From positions 372,001 through 436,000 of the forward strand of contig JAFEKR010000024.1 in the NCBI GenBank assembly GCA_019022495.1: a stretch of DNA of 64,000 nt, written 5' to 3'. Below the pieces are notes generated by a model. The model ran no database searches and was not told the origin of the DNA. It saw only the letters and a list, made by a program, of their open reading frames with translations. Below are positions 1 through 10,903 of this stretch, one piece after another. Source of the DNA: Epichloe hybrida. Taxonomy: Eukaryota > Ascomycota > Sordariomycetes > Hypocreales > Clavicipitaceae. Both the position numbers and the translations under genes were made by a program. Each line of letters opens with the position of its first letter. The first letter of the stretch is position 1.

Positions 1-299
1 GTTACCTAGGCCATAGCAGTGCACCACTTCTTCTATACTATAGAGGAGGTAATTTAGGCTAATAAGAATAAGGTAGAGTATAGGTTTATTAATAGTAAGG
101 TTATCTCCTATCTAGGGGCTATAATAAAGGGTTTTCTAGTTGCTTTACCTGCGCTTTAGGCGCTATTTCCCTTATCTTTTTATAACATAATATAGGCCTC
201 TAGGTAGAATTTTTAGGTAACTAATAATATTAAGCCTTTACTATAGTGACGTTATTTCTTAGTGCTTGTGATTCGCTTATAACTTACTATGCTTCCTCC

Positions 300-3200
300 T
301 TATTTTGCTTTAATAAAAGGCCTAAATTATATATTAAGCGCCTTCTATATCTTCTGCTACTACCTATTAATTATATTCACTTAGCTAACCCTTCTATTTT
401 ACTAGGTATTTATTGCCTTTATAAGTCTTCCTGTAATCCTTAACTTCTTTAACTTTAAATTTATTATCTTTATCTTTAAGGTCTAGTATTAGTATTTCTT
501 TATCTATAGTGTCTTTCTAGTAGTTCTATAGCTCTAATAGACTAACGTAAAACATATTATACAGTTAACTATACTTATTAGGTAGCGCTAGTTAGTACGC
601 TTATTTACCTATAGCATTAAGTATCTAAAACAGCCTAATAAATCTAGGGGTTAGCTTCTGTTTTATATCCTTAAGTCTAATATTCTTTACTAATAGTAGT
701 ACTAAGTCTCCTCTTTTTAAGGTTAATAGCTAGTGTTATTAGTTATAATACTTTGCCTATGCTTTAGTAGCTCTTACCTAGTTATATACTAGTTTCTCCC
801 TAACCTTATATAGCTTTTATACACACGTATAGGCTTCCAGGACCTCCCCCTCCCTACTCTTACCCTTAAAAGCTAGATAAAACTTAGGCAAATAGCCTAT
901 AAGAGCGTAGTTAGGGGAGTAACCCATTATCTTATTAATAGTATTATTACACGCGAATTAAGCTATTAGGAGTAGCTTTAGCTATAGCTATTAGTTTTCT
1001 TTAATAAAGCATTATAGGTAATGTTTAAGCACTTAGTTTATTCTCTCTATTTACCTGTTAGTTTAGGGGTAAAACGCTATTAAAAGCCTACGCTTTACAT
1101 ATAATAGGTAACATATATCTAACCAGAATTAGCTTATAAATACTAATCCTCTATTAGATACAGTGCTCTCTAGCGCCCTAAATTAAAGCTTAATCTCCTT
1201 GTGGAATAGCTTTACTAATTTAGCCGCGTTAATTATAGTCTATACAGGGAGAAAGACAAAGTACTTAGTGAATTAGTCTATAATCACTAGGATTACGTCA
1301 GTTTCTTAGTCGCCTAGCTATACCAGTAGCAATCCCGCAATAAAATCCATTAAGATCTCTGCCTATAGTTACCTTAGTATTAGTAGTAATTCAAGGCTTC
1401 TATATAGGCAGTGCCTCCTAGCTACCACGCGCTAGCATACTTCGTAGCTAGACATATAGTCTAAAACAGCTTTACTTATTACTAGCTACTAATAGTAATA
1501 TTTTAGTAGTTTAAAAGTGTGTTTAGTCCTAAAGTAACCTACTAATAAATCATTATAGTATAGCTATAGAAGCTCCTATTACAAGATAGGCTCCTGTGAA
1601 ACAACTACCTAGTCTTTATACATTAGGAGGCCCCTTACACTACACAACCATAGACTAGCTTTTCCCCTCCCTTTTACTTAGGAGTTAACCTTACCTCCGT
1701 GCTTTTACAGATCTAGATCTTTGTCCTATGCCTTCTATAGTAGTTACGCTAATAGTTTATTTACTATAAATTAGTAAGGATTTAGTAACATAATAGCCCC
1801 CTAAATTACTTATACTATACTAACATCTTAAACACACGCTACCTTCTCCTTAAAATCACCCTTATTTAGCTAACTTATTACTAGATCTATAGTAGCTAAC
1901 TAGCCTTCTACCTAGGCTACTGTTACCTTAGTAGGTTCTAAGACTAGCATTATACTATAACTTCTTTAATATATTAGTACTTTTTCTTCTACTATAAAGA
2001 TATTTACTATCTTCCTTTAAAGCTCTAGTAGGAGCGCCCTATTTAACATAGGTTTGCCCTTATAATTAGACCTTCTTAACAGTGTATTCACAGGGTTACT
2101 TTTCCCTAGTCTATACTTAATTATAAAATAGAAAGGGCAGAGGAATATACACTATTATACCTATCTTCTATTTAGCTTTTACTACCTCATAAAGGTCTAT
2201 AAGTTATAATAGTCTAATAGGACCTCCATAGGTATCTCTACGCCTTTAATATAATATCACTAGTATTTAAATAACTCTACTATAGTAAGCAACTCTTAAT
2301 TAGTTATGCTATAGTTACGTTTAGTGTCTATAAACTTCCTTAACCAAAAGGCTACTAGATACTAATAGCCCTTATTATCCTGCTAAGATAGGATTCCTAC
2401 TATTACAAAAATTAAGGCATTTATCTTAATGCGCACTGCTTAACTTAGGTCATAGTATTAGAGTAAAGGCGCTTACTAAAAGGCATCTTTTAGCTAGTTA
2501 AACGCTAACCGCTCCTTTTCTCTAAATATAAACCTCCTAGTCTAGATGCTATTTTAACTACCCTTTATTAGCGTATAAAGAGGTGCTATAATCCTAGAGT
2601 ATTTATAGATAAACCATTAATAGAAGTTATAGAACCTAAGGAATAACTATATATCCTTAAAACTTATTAGCTCCTTCTATTCTCTAATTATATTAACCTA
2701 GCGAGTATCTATTAATATCCTATTAATAAAGAGAATAAATCCTAGGAATTTTACTAATTCTTTATAGAAAGAGCACTTAGAGGGTTTTATATATAACTCC
2801 GCTAACCTTATACGTTTAAGAACTTACTTAATATGTTTAGTGTGCTCCTTCTTTATCTTAGAGAAGATTAGAATATTATCTAGATACATTATATAAATAG
2901 TGTTAACTAGCCTATATAGCGCCTTATAGATATAACTCTAGAAAGTGGCTAGGGCATTTATTAACCTAAAAGGCATTATAAGGTACTTATAGTGCCTATA
3001 ACACATGTAAAAAGCTATCTTCCACTTATCGCCCTCTTTAATATAAATTCAGTAGTACATATCCTTAATATTAATCTTAGAAAAGAAACAGGCCCCTTAG
3101 TATTAATTAAGGATCTCTGAAATTAGGGGGAGAGTGTAGTAATTCTTCTGTGTTACCTTATTAAGCCCTTAATAGTTAACGCATAGCTAGAGCGTTCTAT

Positions 3201-4000
3201 CCTTCTTTAGCATAAATAGAATAGGCACGCCTGCTAGGCTTTTTAAGGGTCTTATCTAGCCTTTCTTTAGGTTATTATTAATATATTCCTAGAGCTCTCT
3301 AAGCTCGCTTTAGGAGAGAGAATAGATTAGTCTGTATAGGGGTGTAGCTCCTAGTATAAGATTAATCATGTGGTTAGTTAACTTCTTTAATAGGAGGCTC
3401 CTTGCCTTATCTAATATAAACATGTCTTTAAACTTACGTAGTTCCTCTAGGATATCTTTAATAGTTCTATATGCTTTCGCCTTCTCTTTATCTTTAAGAG
3501 GGATAAACTTATCTTCTATTACGCTTATAATAGCATATATAATTATCTTATTACGCGTTACCTTTATAAACTTATAGGGAGTTATTAGCAAAAAGGCTAC
3601 CTTTCTCTTTTTAAACTACTATTCTTATAAGTATAAGCAGAGATATATATATTCTTCTGTAAGTATATGTATTCTAATTAATATAGGGCTTCCCTCTACT
3701 CTTAGGTCCCTATTAATAGCTATATATAGTAACTTAAGGTCTTTCTCTTTACCCCGTGAATCTTTAATTAAAATAGGCACCTTATAGACACTATATTAGG
3801 GAACTATTAGAGCCCTTACTACCTTTAAGATAGGTACTATAGCCTTAGCCTAATTAAGCTTATAAGTCTATGTAAATTAAGCGCTTATAATATTAATCTT
3901 AGTGTAACTATTAAGATCCGCTACTATTTTAATGTCTTTATGCCTATGAATAGTAACTAGTGTATAGAATTAGCATCCTACTAGTACCCTAGTGTCTAAG
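300..4000 (-). pseudogene. Gypsy A pol remnant (protease-RT-RNaseH-integrase-chromodomain)
   Basis: Minus-strand pol relic. From the 5' side on the minus strand: an expected protease region near 4000-3700 (inferred from order only), RT about 3600-2600 with the YLDN active site at 2862-2905, then RNase H and integrase inferred from order, and a chromodomain near 475-350 inferred from the inverted duplicate (legible in copy B at 6177-6330). Stops interrupt all frames, mostly TAG/TAA where Trp or Gln is expected. Boundaries are approximate. Confidence 0.7.
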
Positions 4001-4079
4001 GTAAAGGTAAGGGCTTTTACTTCTACCTCTAGGAGTTTTCCTAACCCTCTTGCTAGTCTTTCCTTAGCTTATTATAATT

Positions 4080-5110
4080 ATAAATAAGGTGCTCTATACT
4101 ACTATAATTAAAGCACTATTTTCTTCCTTATAGTCTATTATTATTTAGATAGGTAGCTAGGGTCTTTTCCTTATCCTTATCCTTATCTCTTTAGTCCCTA
4201 TTTAGCTAATACCCTCATAGGGAGTTATGTCTTTAGTATTAAGCCACCTTATATAGCCCCTTCTTTTCTAAATTATTTAGCTTTCGCTTATTCTTTAATA
4301 TTACCTCCTAGAATCGCTAGGTGAGTTATACAATATCTTCTTGTGTTAGACTAGTAATGTTTACGTGTAAGTTAATATAATCTTATAAGTTAGGAAGTAA
4401 TTTCGTAAAGAATGTAAGAGCATAGGTCTTTTCTAGAGCGCGTTCCAGGTGTTTCTCTAGTAAATCCAAGTAAATACTAAACTTAATAGGACTCTAGCCC
4501 TCCTTTTACTTTACGTTTTCTAGCTATATAGCCCTTTATGTATTATGACTTATAGAGTCTTTAAGCAGCGTAAGGGTCTAGTCTTAGAACTTATCCTAGT
4601 TATCCTTAGGATAATCCTAACTATTAGCTAGTTATTCTTTAACGTATTAGTCCTATCTAGCCTAATAGTTTATATACATATAGTTAAGTGTAAAGAGGAT
4701 CTTTTAGTTATCCTAGTAATACTTCTTCTTTGCCCCCTTAAAGGCATAGTTAAGGTTATTAAGCTATATCTTATACTTCTATAGGTTTATAAGGTATTAG
4801 AGTTCTATAATATTTCAGACCTTAACTTCTTAGCTACTAAGGCTTAAGGATAAACTATCCTTTTAGCCCCTTTTTGCTAGTTCTCTATAAGATTATATTA
4901 AGTTAGTAAGCTCCTTTTCTTAATCCTATAGTTCCTTAAGTTACTTAAGCTAGGTAATTCGCTCCCTAACCACCACCTCTTTTACTACTATAGTAGAGAG
5001 TATAGCTTTAGATAGGGTTGTAAAACATAGCATATCCCTAGCTATAGTATTACTATTATCTAGCTAATCCTAAGTAATACGTAGCATAGTTCTAGTGGAT
5101 TAGGTTATTC
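4080..5110 (-). pseudogene. Probable Gypsy A gag remnant
   Basis: The stretch between the 5' LTR (5158-5348) and the pol relic should hold gag by the usual Gypsy order. The sequence is AT-rich and broken by stops in all frames, and I see no legible zinc knuckle. The call rests on position only. Confidence 0.45.
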
Positions 5111-5157
5111 TCCCCCCTATATTACTCTTAGGTAGCTAGTAGGAGAAGCTTTAGAAT

Positions 5158-5348
5158 TATAAGAACAAAGGGATAGCTAGGCAAGAGGTATAGGGGCATT
5201 TATATATTAACTAAAGCTTGCTAGGTCTAAGTGTGTTATGCATACGAGTCGCTGACTTATAGCCAGTGGCTCGCTAGTGTCACGTGAACCTAGCCCTACA
5301 GCATGGTGCGCTAGCGGGGTGCACCTATGTTATGAGTGGGACCTCACA
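5158..5348 (-). repeat. 5' LTR of Gypsy A (191 bp)
   Basis: The same 191-bp unit appears at 7666-7856 and 8377-8567 in opposite orientation, and as a 131-bp fragment at 8139-8269. On the minus strand it starts TGTGAGG and ends at a decayed TTCTCACA, the expected TG..CA ends. It is less AT-rich than the internal sequence. Confidence 0.85.
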
Positions 5349-6176
5349 TAATCCTAGTAATTATAAACTAATTTACTAAGTACTCTATCTTCCTCCTTAT
5401 ATAGACTATAATTAATATAGCTAAATTAGTAAAGCTATTTTATAAGGAGATTAAGCTTTAATTTAGGGCGCTAGAGGGTATTATATCTAATAGAGAATTA
5501 GTGTTTATAAGCTAATTCTAGTTAGATATATATTACTTATTATATATAAAGCATAGGCTTTTAATAGTATTTTACCCCTAAACTAATAGGTAAATAAAGA
5601 GAATAAACTAAGTGCTTAAATATTACTTATAATACTTTATTAAAGAAAACTAATAGCTATAGCTAAAGCTACTCCTAATAGCTTAATTTATATATAATAA
5701 TACTATTAATAGGATAATAGGTTACTCCCTTAACTACGCTCTTATAGGCTATTTACCTAAGTTTTATCTAGCTCTTAAGGGTAAGAGTAAGGAGGGGGAG
5801 GTCCTAGAAGCCTATATATATATATAAAAGCTATATAAGGTTAGGGAGAAACTAGTATATAACTAGGTAAGAGCTACTAAAGCATAGGTAAAGTATTATA
5901 ACTAATAATACTAACTATTAACCTTAAAAAGAGAAGACTTAGTACTACTATTAGTAAAGAATATTAGACTTAAGGACGCGAAATAGAAGCTAACCCCTAG
6001 ATTTATTAGGCTATTTTAGATACTTAATACTATAGGTAAATAAGCATACTAACTAGCGCTACCTAATAAGTATAGTTAACTATATAATATATTTTACGTT
6101 GGTTTATTAGAGCTATAGAATTACTAGAAAGACACTATAGATAAAGAAATACTAATACTAGACCTTAAAGATAAAG

Positions 6177-6330
6177 ATAATGAATTTAAAGTTAAAGAAG
6201 TTAAGGATTATAGGAAGACTTATAAAGATAATAAATACCTAGTAAAATAAAAGGGTTAGCTAAGTAAATATAATTAATAGGTAATAGTAGAAGATATAGA
6301 AGGTACTTAATATGTAATTTAGGCCTTCTA
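6177..6330 (+). pseudogene. Chromodomain at the C-terminus of Gypsy B integrase
   Basis: In one + frame the relic reads NEFKVKEVKDYRK, then KYLVK, stop, KG, stop, LSKYN, stop, stop, VIVEDIEGT. This is the chromodomain pattern with the expected Trp (KWKGW) and Gln-Trp (NQW) codons turned into TAA/TAG. Chromodomains mark the chromovirus branch of Gypsy elements, whose integrases are targeted to particular chromatin. Only the pattern is claimed; the protein is not functional. Confidence 0.8.
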
Positions 6331-7665
6331 TTAAAGTAAAATAAGGAGGAAGCATAGTAAGTTATAAGCAAATCATAAGCACTAAGGAATAATATTAATA
6401 TAGTAAAGGCTTAATATTATTAGTTACCTAAAAATTCTGCCTAGAGGCTTATATTATATTATAAAAAAATAAAGGAAATAGCACCTAAAGTATAGGTAAA
6501 GTAACTAGAAAACCCTCTATTATAGCCCCTAGATAGGAGATAACCTTACTATTAATAAACCTATACTCTACCTTATTCTTATTAGCCTAAATTATCTCCT
6601 CTATAGTATAGAAAAAGTAGTATACTACTATAGCCTAGGTAATATAGCCTAGATCTAATAAATAAAGCTAAAGAACTATACACGCTTCTTATATAGCTAT
6701 AGTATTCTCTAGGTCCTCCTATTAAAATATTAGTAAAGCCCTAGTAAATAAATAATAAAAAGCTAAGGGCAAACTAGAAGAGAGAGAAATAGGGCTATAG
6801 CTACTAAGGTAACTTATAACTACTACTAAGAAACTAGATAGCTTTAGTAAGAAATAGAGGTAGCTTATATAGAAAGGTTAGTAAATAATAAGTAATTAGG
6901 TTAGGATTTAATAAACTTAATATGCCTTTATAGCACTAGTTAACCTAAAGGTAATATAGTATAAGGTATTTATATAGTTAAATCCTATAACTAAGTTAAG
7001 GATATACTTAGTAAAGCTATAGTAAGTCTCCTCTAAAAAAACACTAATACTTTCTTTATTTAGGGCGGAAATAGTAGTGCCTATAAGGGCCTATACCTAC
7101 TTATAAATAACTATTAGGTTAGAAAAGTTACTAGCTATTATTACTATAGCCTAGTATAGAAAAGTTAGTAAGTTAGAAGCATATAGTAATAAAATACTAA
7201 GTAACTTACTATCTTATAGGTATTACTACACTTATTATATTAGAGATAATACTTTAATTACTTATCCCTAGTAGTGCTACTCCTAAGTAAAGAATAAGAA
7301 AAACTATATATAATCCTTAGTAAAGTAACCTTAATTAGTAAGTGCCTCTTAAAGTTAGTATAGCTAGTGTATAAGTAATGTATATAAGAGCACTTATAGA
7401 AGCAAATAGTATTAGCTTCTATAATAAAATAGTAAGGATAGGTATATAATAAGTTAAGGTAAATAAAGTCTAATTAAAATTAATTAAAATAGTCTAGAGT
7501 TATAAGGAGAAAAAGGGAGTAATATAATAGTAAGTTATAATAGAATTTATATTATAAAGCTAACTAATTTATTTATTTTTATTTTTATTATTAGCTAGTT
7601 AGTAAATAGCTATACTAAGGCTAGGGAAAGCTATTCGGGAGCCTAGCTATAAGTAAGGGGATAAT

Positions 7666-7856
7666 TATAAGGCCTTACTTATAACATAGGTATACCCTGC
7701 TAGCGCACTACGCTATAGGGCTAGGTTCACGTAATACTAGCAAGCCACTAGCTATAAGTTAGTAACTCGCACGTATAACACACTTAGACCTAGCAAGCTT
7801 TAGTTAATATACGAACGCCCCCATACCTCTTGCCTAGCTATCCCTTTGTTCTCACA
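7666..7856 (+). repeat. 3' LTR of Gypsy B (191 bp)
   Basis: Starts at TATAAGG (decayed TGTGAGG) and ends TTCTCACA. It is the reverse complement of the LTR at 5158-5348 with scattered C/T and G/A differences. Confidence 0.85.
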
Positions 7857-8138
7857 TTTTCTAAATAAGCTAAAACTTTATAGATTTTTAAATAAATAAC
7901 TAAATTATATATAAAAATAATGATACTATAACTAGATTACTTAAAAAAACTACTATATACTAAATTTATATAATACCTCACTTTTAATTTTCCCTAATAA
8001 TACATTGTATTGTATGTATTGTATTGTATTGTATTGTATTTTTAATACAATGCAATACACAATACAATACATAGGGCAATACAATACAATAAAATCCATC
8101 GAAGGGCCAAAAAATACAATACAATACAATCCAACAAT
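7857..8138. repeat. AT-rich spacer with pentanucleotide (TGTAT/ATACA) microsatellite
   Basis: 7857-8003 is featureless AT-rich DNA. 8004-8135 carries runs of TGTAT followed by runs of its complement ATACA, so the array can fold on itself. A short GC-balanced interruption lies near 8096-8110. No coding potential seen. Confidence 0.75.
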
Positions 8139-8269
8139 GCTCTAGGTCTAAGTGTGTTATACGTGTAAGTCACTAACTTATAGCTAGTAGCTTGCTAGTG
8201 TCACATAGACCTAGCCCTACAGCGTAGTACACTAGCGGGGTGCACCTGTGTTATGAGTGGGGCCTCACA
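8139..8269 (-). repeat. Gypsy LTR fragment (131 bp)
   Basis: Corresponds to the last two thirds of the 191-bp LTR in the same orientation as 5158-5348, from the CTAGGTCTAAGTGTG block to the GCCTCACA end. The part carrying the AGAACAAAGGG end is missing. Confidence 0.8.
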
Positions 8270-8988
8270 GACAAATATATAAGGACTTTTATTATAAAAT
8301 TAGCTTAAAGGAAATTCTTACTTAATTATAATATTAAAGATTATTTATAATCTTTTCCTATACCTTAAATTATTAGTGTGAGGCCTTACTTACAACACGG
8401 GTGCACCCTGCTAGTGCACTACGCTGTAGGGCTAGGTTCACGTGACACTAGCAAGCTACTAGCTATAAGTTAGCGACTCGCACGCATAACACACTTAGAC
8501 CTAGTAAGCTTTAGTCAATATACGAACGCCCCTATACCTCTTGCCTAGCCATCCCTTTGTTCTCACAATTAATTATAAGAGACCTAGAAGGTGTGCTAGG
8601 AATCCTAATAGACCAAAAGATCCGCCAATGCTAGCCGTTGCTAACATTGCACCTTACAATCGGTTATAAGGCCTGTCACCTAGGGCCTCAGTCTATCGGG
8701 TCCCGTACACAACGCCTCACAATTAGCTTTAATAAATATTTTAGCTATAAGAAATATATTAGAAAAAGCTTTTTAAAGTATTAAATATATAAGTATAAAT
8801 TATATATTAACTAGGATAAAACTTATTATAAAATATTAGTAAAGATAAATATATTAGAAGTACCTTTATAAACTAGTTATTACTATAGTATACTATATAC
8901 CTTTTAGGTATAAAAGTTAGTTACTATTTGCACCTCTAATTAATTAAATTAAACACTTTTTATTATCTATCTACACCCCTACCTAACA
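8270..8988 (+). mobile_element. Copia 3'-end fragment, heavily RIPed, interrupted
   Basis: 8270-8376 and 8722-8756 match, as reverse complement, the 3' internal sequence of the Copia element at 18642-24062. 8757-8988 matches its LTR and ends in the decayed terminus CCTAACA. The fragment is more AT-rich than the copy at 18642, so it is older or more mutated. It is split by a 345-bp insertion at 8377-8721. Confidence 0.8.
8377..8721. mobile_element. 345-bp insertion with ATTAG target duplication
   Basis: The insertion begins TGTGAGG and ends CCTCACA, flanked by ATTAG at 8372-8376 and 8722-8726. Removing it rejoins the Copia sequence exactly. The first 191 bp (8377-8567) is the Gypsy LTR in the 7666-7856 orientation. 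The remaining 154 bp (8568-8721) is GC-balanced, absent elsewhere in the window and unidentified. It may be a solo LTR of a longer variant or two insertions at one site. Confidence 0.7.
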
Positions 8989-9769
8989 CTACCTAATATC
9001 TTTTGGTACGACTTCAGGACTTTCATAACGAGTGAGCGGATTAGTGATAGGAATGGCGGCGAGACCGGCAGCGTTGATTGAGAAATGCATGTTAATCAGG
9101 AGGACGACTGCGGGTTTTTTTTTTCCCTTTCAGATGTGAAACCACTGATTGATATGGTAGAGATGAATGTGCTGTCGGGGATAGCCTTCAAGAAATCGCC
9201 ATGATTTGCGAAGCTCATCTACAGCTCTTGATCAACATTACTTTGCTCGTCCAACATTAAGGCCTGCTCGTAGCTGCAAGGCAAATGAAATGCTTACTAC
9301 CGTACAGGTACTGCCGTTTGAGGTTCTTGAGGTGCGTGGGAAACAAGCCTCATGTCAAACAGAACAATTCTTTGTTATATTCGATGGCTTCGTGTTGAAA
9401 AAAAAAAAACTCCGTCTTGGTGTCCAAAGGGGAAGTAAATCCGTATCCGACGGATGGGCTTTCCCAAGCGGGCGCAAGAGTGGGGTTATTAGGGAACCTG
9501 ATCGGAGGACGGAGAAGAAGGCAGATTATAAATCGAGAACCTGAACGGGGTTGCATCATCTTTTTTCGATGGATGATTGGCAGTAGATGACGTTTTCGCT
9601 ACCCACGAATGAAGTCATAGCTCCCTGTTTCGTCAATTTTTTTTGTTATAAAAAAAAACCACATTGCATCTCAACATGTTCTTGAATACTTTATTCCCCT
9701 TCCTGTCTTGCTTGATACAACTCCGTCTCAACCACAATCAACAATCGACTGAATAGAAACATTTGCACA
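8989..9769. other. Intergenic DNA, promoter side of the oxidoreductase gene
   Basis: GC balance returns to normal at about 9000, marking the edge of the repeat block. Several T and A homopolymers (9114-9124, 9400-9410, 9647-9658) are present. Short open frames here lack coding-like composition. The 60 bp before the next ATG are CA-rich, like a fungal 5' leader. Confidence 0.5.
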
Positions 9770-10903
9770 ATGACCGCCAACAAGACCCTAGTCTACAAGA
9801 AGGTGCCCAAGGGGTTCCCCGTCGCCGGCGAGCATCTCGTCGTGGAGAATCGCGACATCGATCTCAACGACGTTCCCAAGGGCGGCCTCGTCGTCCAAGT
9901 CCAGTATGCCTCATTCGATCCTTACCTGCGTGGCAAGATGCGCGACCCCAGCATCGAGTCATACTCGCCGGCTTTCCAGCTCGACGAGCCCATTTCCAAC
10001 GACACCGTCGCCAAGGTCTTGAAGAGCGACAACCCCGATTTCAAAGAGGGCGACATGGTCAAGTCTTTCGGACCTATCGCCGAGTATGCCGCCATTCCTG
10101 ACCCCAAGGCTCAGCGTGTGTCGAAGATCCAGAACCCCCACGGCTTGGACTGGGCCGTCTTCACTGGTGCATTGGGCATGCCCGGCCTGACTGCGTGGTC
10201 CAGTCTGTACGAGATTGGCAAGCCCAAAAAGGGCGAAACCATCTTCGTCAGCTCTGCTGCCGGCGCCGTCGGTCAGATCGTTGGCCAGATTGCCAAGAAG
10301 GAGGGCTTGACCGTCATCGGGTCAGTTGGATCCGACCAGAAGCTTGACTTCATCACCAAGGAGCTTGGTTTCGACGCTGGCTTCAACTACAAGAAAGAGT
10401 CGCCCGAGGAGGGCTTGAAGCGCCTGGCTCCCAACGGCATCGACATCTACTACGAGAACGTCGGCGGTGAGCATCTGGAAGCCGCCCTCAACCACCTCAA
10501 CGTCCACGGAAGAGTTGTTTGCTGCGGAATGGTACGTTTTCATCCCGAATGGGGTTTTTTTTTTTTTTGTTTTTTTTGCGTCTTCTTTCTTTCCTTGTCT
10601 GAAAAGGGTGCTGACGCCATCGACCAGATCAGCCAGTACAACAACTCGGGCGAGGCACATGGCGTCCGAAACCTCATGAATGTCGTCGCTAAGCAGCTCA
10701 CCATTCGAGGTTTTCTCGTCGCCAACCCCGCATTCGGCCCGGCTTATTACCGAGAGCACCAGGAGAAGCTGCAGCAGTGGTTGGCAGATGGCAGCTTCAA
10801 GGCCAAGATGCACTTCACCGAGGGCATCGACGAGGCTGCCGAGGGCTTGATAGGCATCTTCGAGGGCAAGAACTTTGGCAAGGCTGTTTTGCGCATCAGA
10901 TAG
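9770..10903 (+). CDS. MDR-family NADP-dependent oxidoreductase (alkenal/prostaglandin reductase-like)
   Basis: Two exons, 9770-10531 and 10628-10903, giving 345 aa, the usual length for this family. Medium-chain dehydrogenase/reductases of the leukotriene B4 dehydrogenase (PTGR) type reduce alpha,beta-unsaturated carbonyls with NADPH in the cytosol and carry no catalytic zinc. Visible: the N-terminal segment with SFDPYLRGKM (residues 48-57), the nucleotide-binding AAGAVG motif (163-168) followed by the Rossmann fold, and the conserved VCCGM then ISQYNN block, which is restored only if the intron is removed. The 96-nt intron has a GTACGT donor, a long T tract, a GCTGAC branch site and a CAG acceptor. 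It is a multiple of three and contains no stop, so the unspliced frame stays open and misleads. ATG context CACAATGACC is good. Substrate unknown. Confidence 0.9.
   Translation: MTANKTLVYKKVPKGFPVAGEHLVVENRDIDLNDVPKGGLVVQVQYASFDPYLRGKMRDPSIESYSPAFQLDEPISNDTVAKVLKSDNPDFKEGDMVKSFGPIAEYAAIPDPKAQRVSKIQNPHGLDWAVFTGALGMPGLTAWSSLYEIGKPKKGETIFVSSAAGAVGQIVGQIAKKEGLTVIGSVGSDQKLDFITKELGFDAGFNYKKESPEEGLKRLAPNGIDIYYENVGGEHLEAALNHLNVHGRVVCCGMVRFHPEWGFFFFCFFCVFFLSLSEKGADAIDQISQYNNSGEAHGVRNLMNVVAKQLTIRGFLVANPAFGPAYYREHQEKLQQWLADGSFKAKMHFTEGIDEAAEGLIGIFEGKNFGKAVLRIR
10532..10627 (+). other. Stop-free 96-nt intron in the oxidoreductase gene
   Basis: Donor GTACGT at 10532, poly-T run 10555-10577, branch-site-like GCTGAC at 10609-10614, acceptor CAG ending at 10627. 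An alternative acceptor (AAAAG at 10606) is also in frame but would leave seven extra residues inside the conserved CGM-ISQYN block. Confidence 0.75.

Larger units (their letters stand above)
1..5348 (-). mobile_element. Gypsy (Ty3) LTR retrotransposon A, RIP-degraded, 3' end beyond window
   Basis: AT-rich block read on the minus strand. Its 5' LTR lies at the right edge (5158-5348) and Gag-Pol runs leftward out of the window. Reverse-transcriptase similarity is visible: around 2862-2905 the minus frame reads IYIMYLDNILIFS, matching the Gypsy YLDD active-site block with the second Asp changed to Asn. A minus reading frame at 3310-3591 ends with the pre-RT segment ATPLYRLIYSLS. The left 1.3 kb repeats, inverted, at 5349-6660, where a chromodomain is legible, so A belongs to the chromovirus group. 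Almost every Trp/Gln position is a stop, so the element is dead. The other LTR is not in the window. Confidence 0.85.
5349..7856 (+). mobile_element. Gypsy copy B, 5'-truncated, + strand
   Basis: Second copy of the same Gypsy family in opposite orientation, starting abruptly inside the integrase region directly next to the LTR of copy A and running to its own 3' LTR (7666-7856). The first 1.3 kb (5349-6660) matches the reverse complement of 1-1300. A purine-rich tract (AAGTAAGGGGATAA) precedes the LTR, as expected of a polypurine tract. All frames are broken by RIP-type stops. The missing 5' half suggests truncation by rearrangement or by insertion of copy A. Confidence 0.85.

Noticed and set aside
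3368..3577. + strand frame of 69 codons
   Set aside because: Lies antisense to the Gypsy RT relic; explained by AT-rich composition.
9206..9544. 112-codon + frame before the oxidoreductase
   Set aside because: Contains A10 homopolymer, composition not coding-like, no family; overlaps the promoter region.
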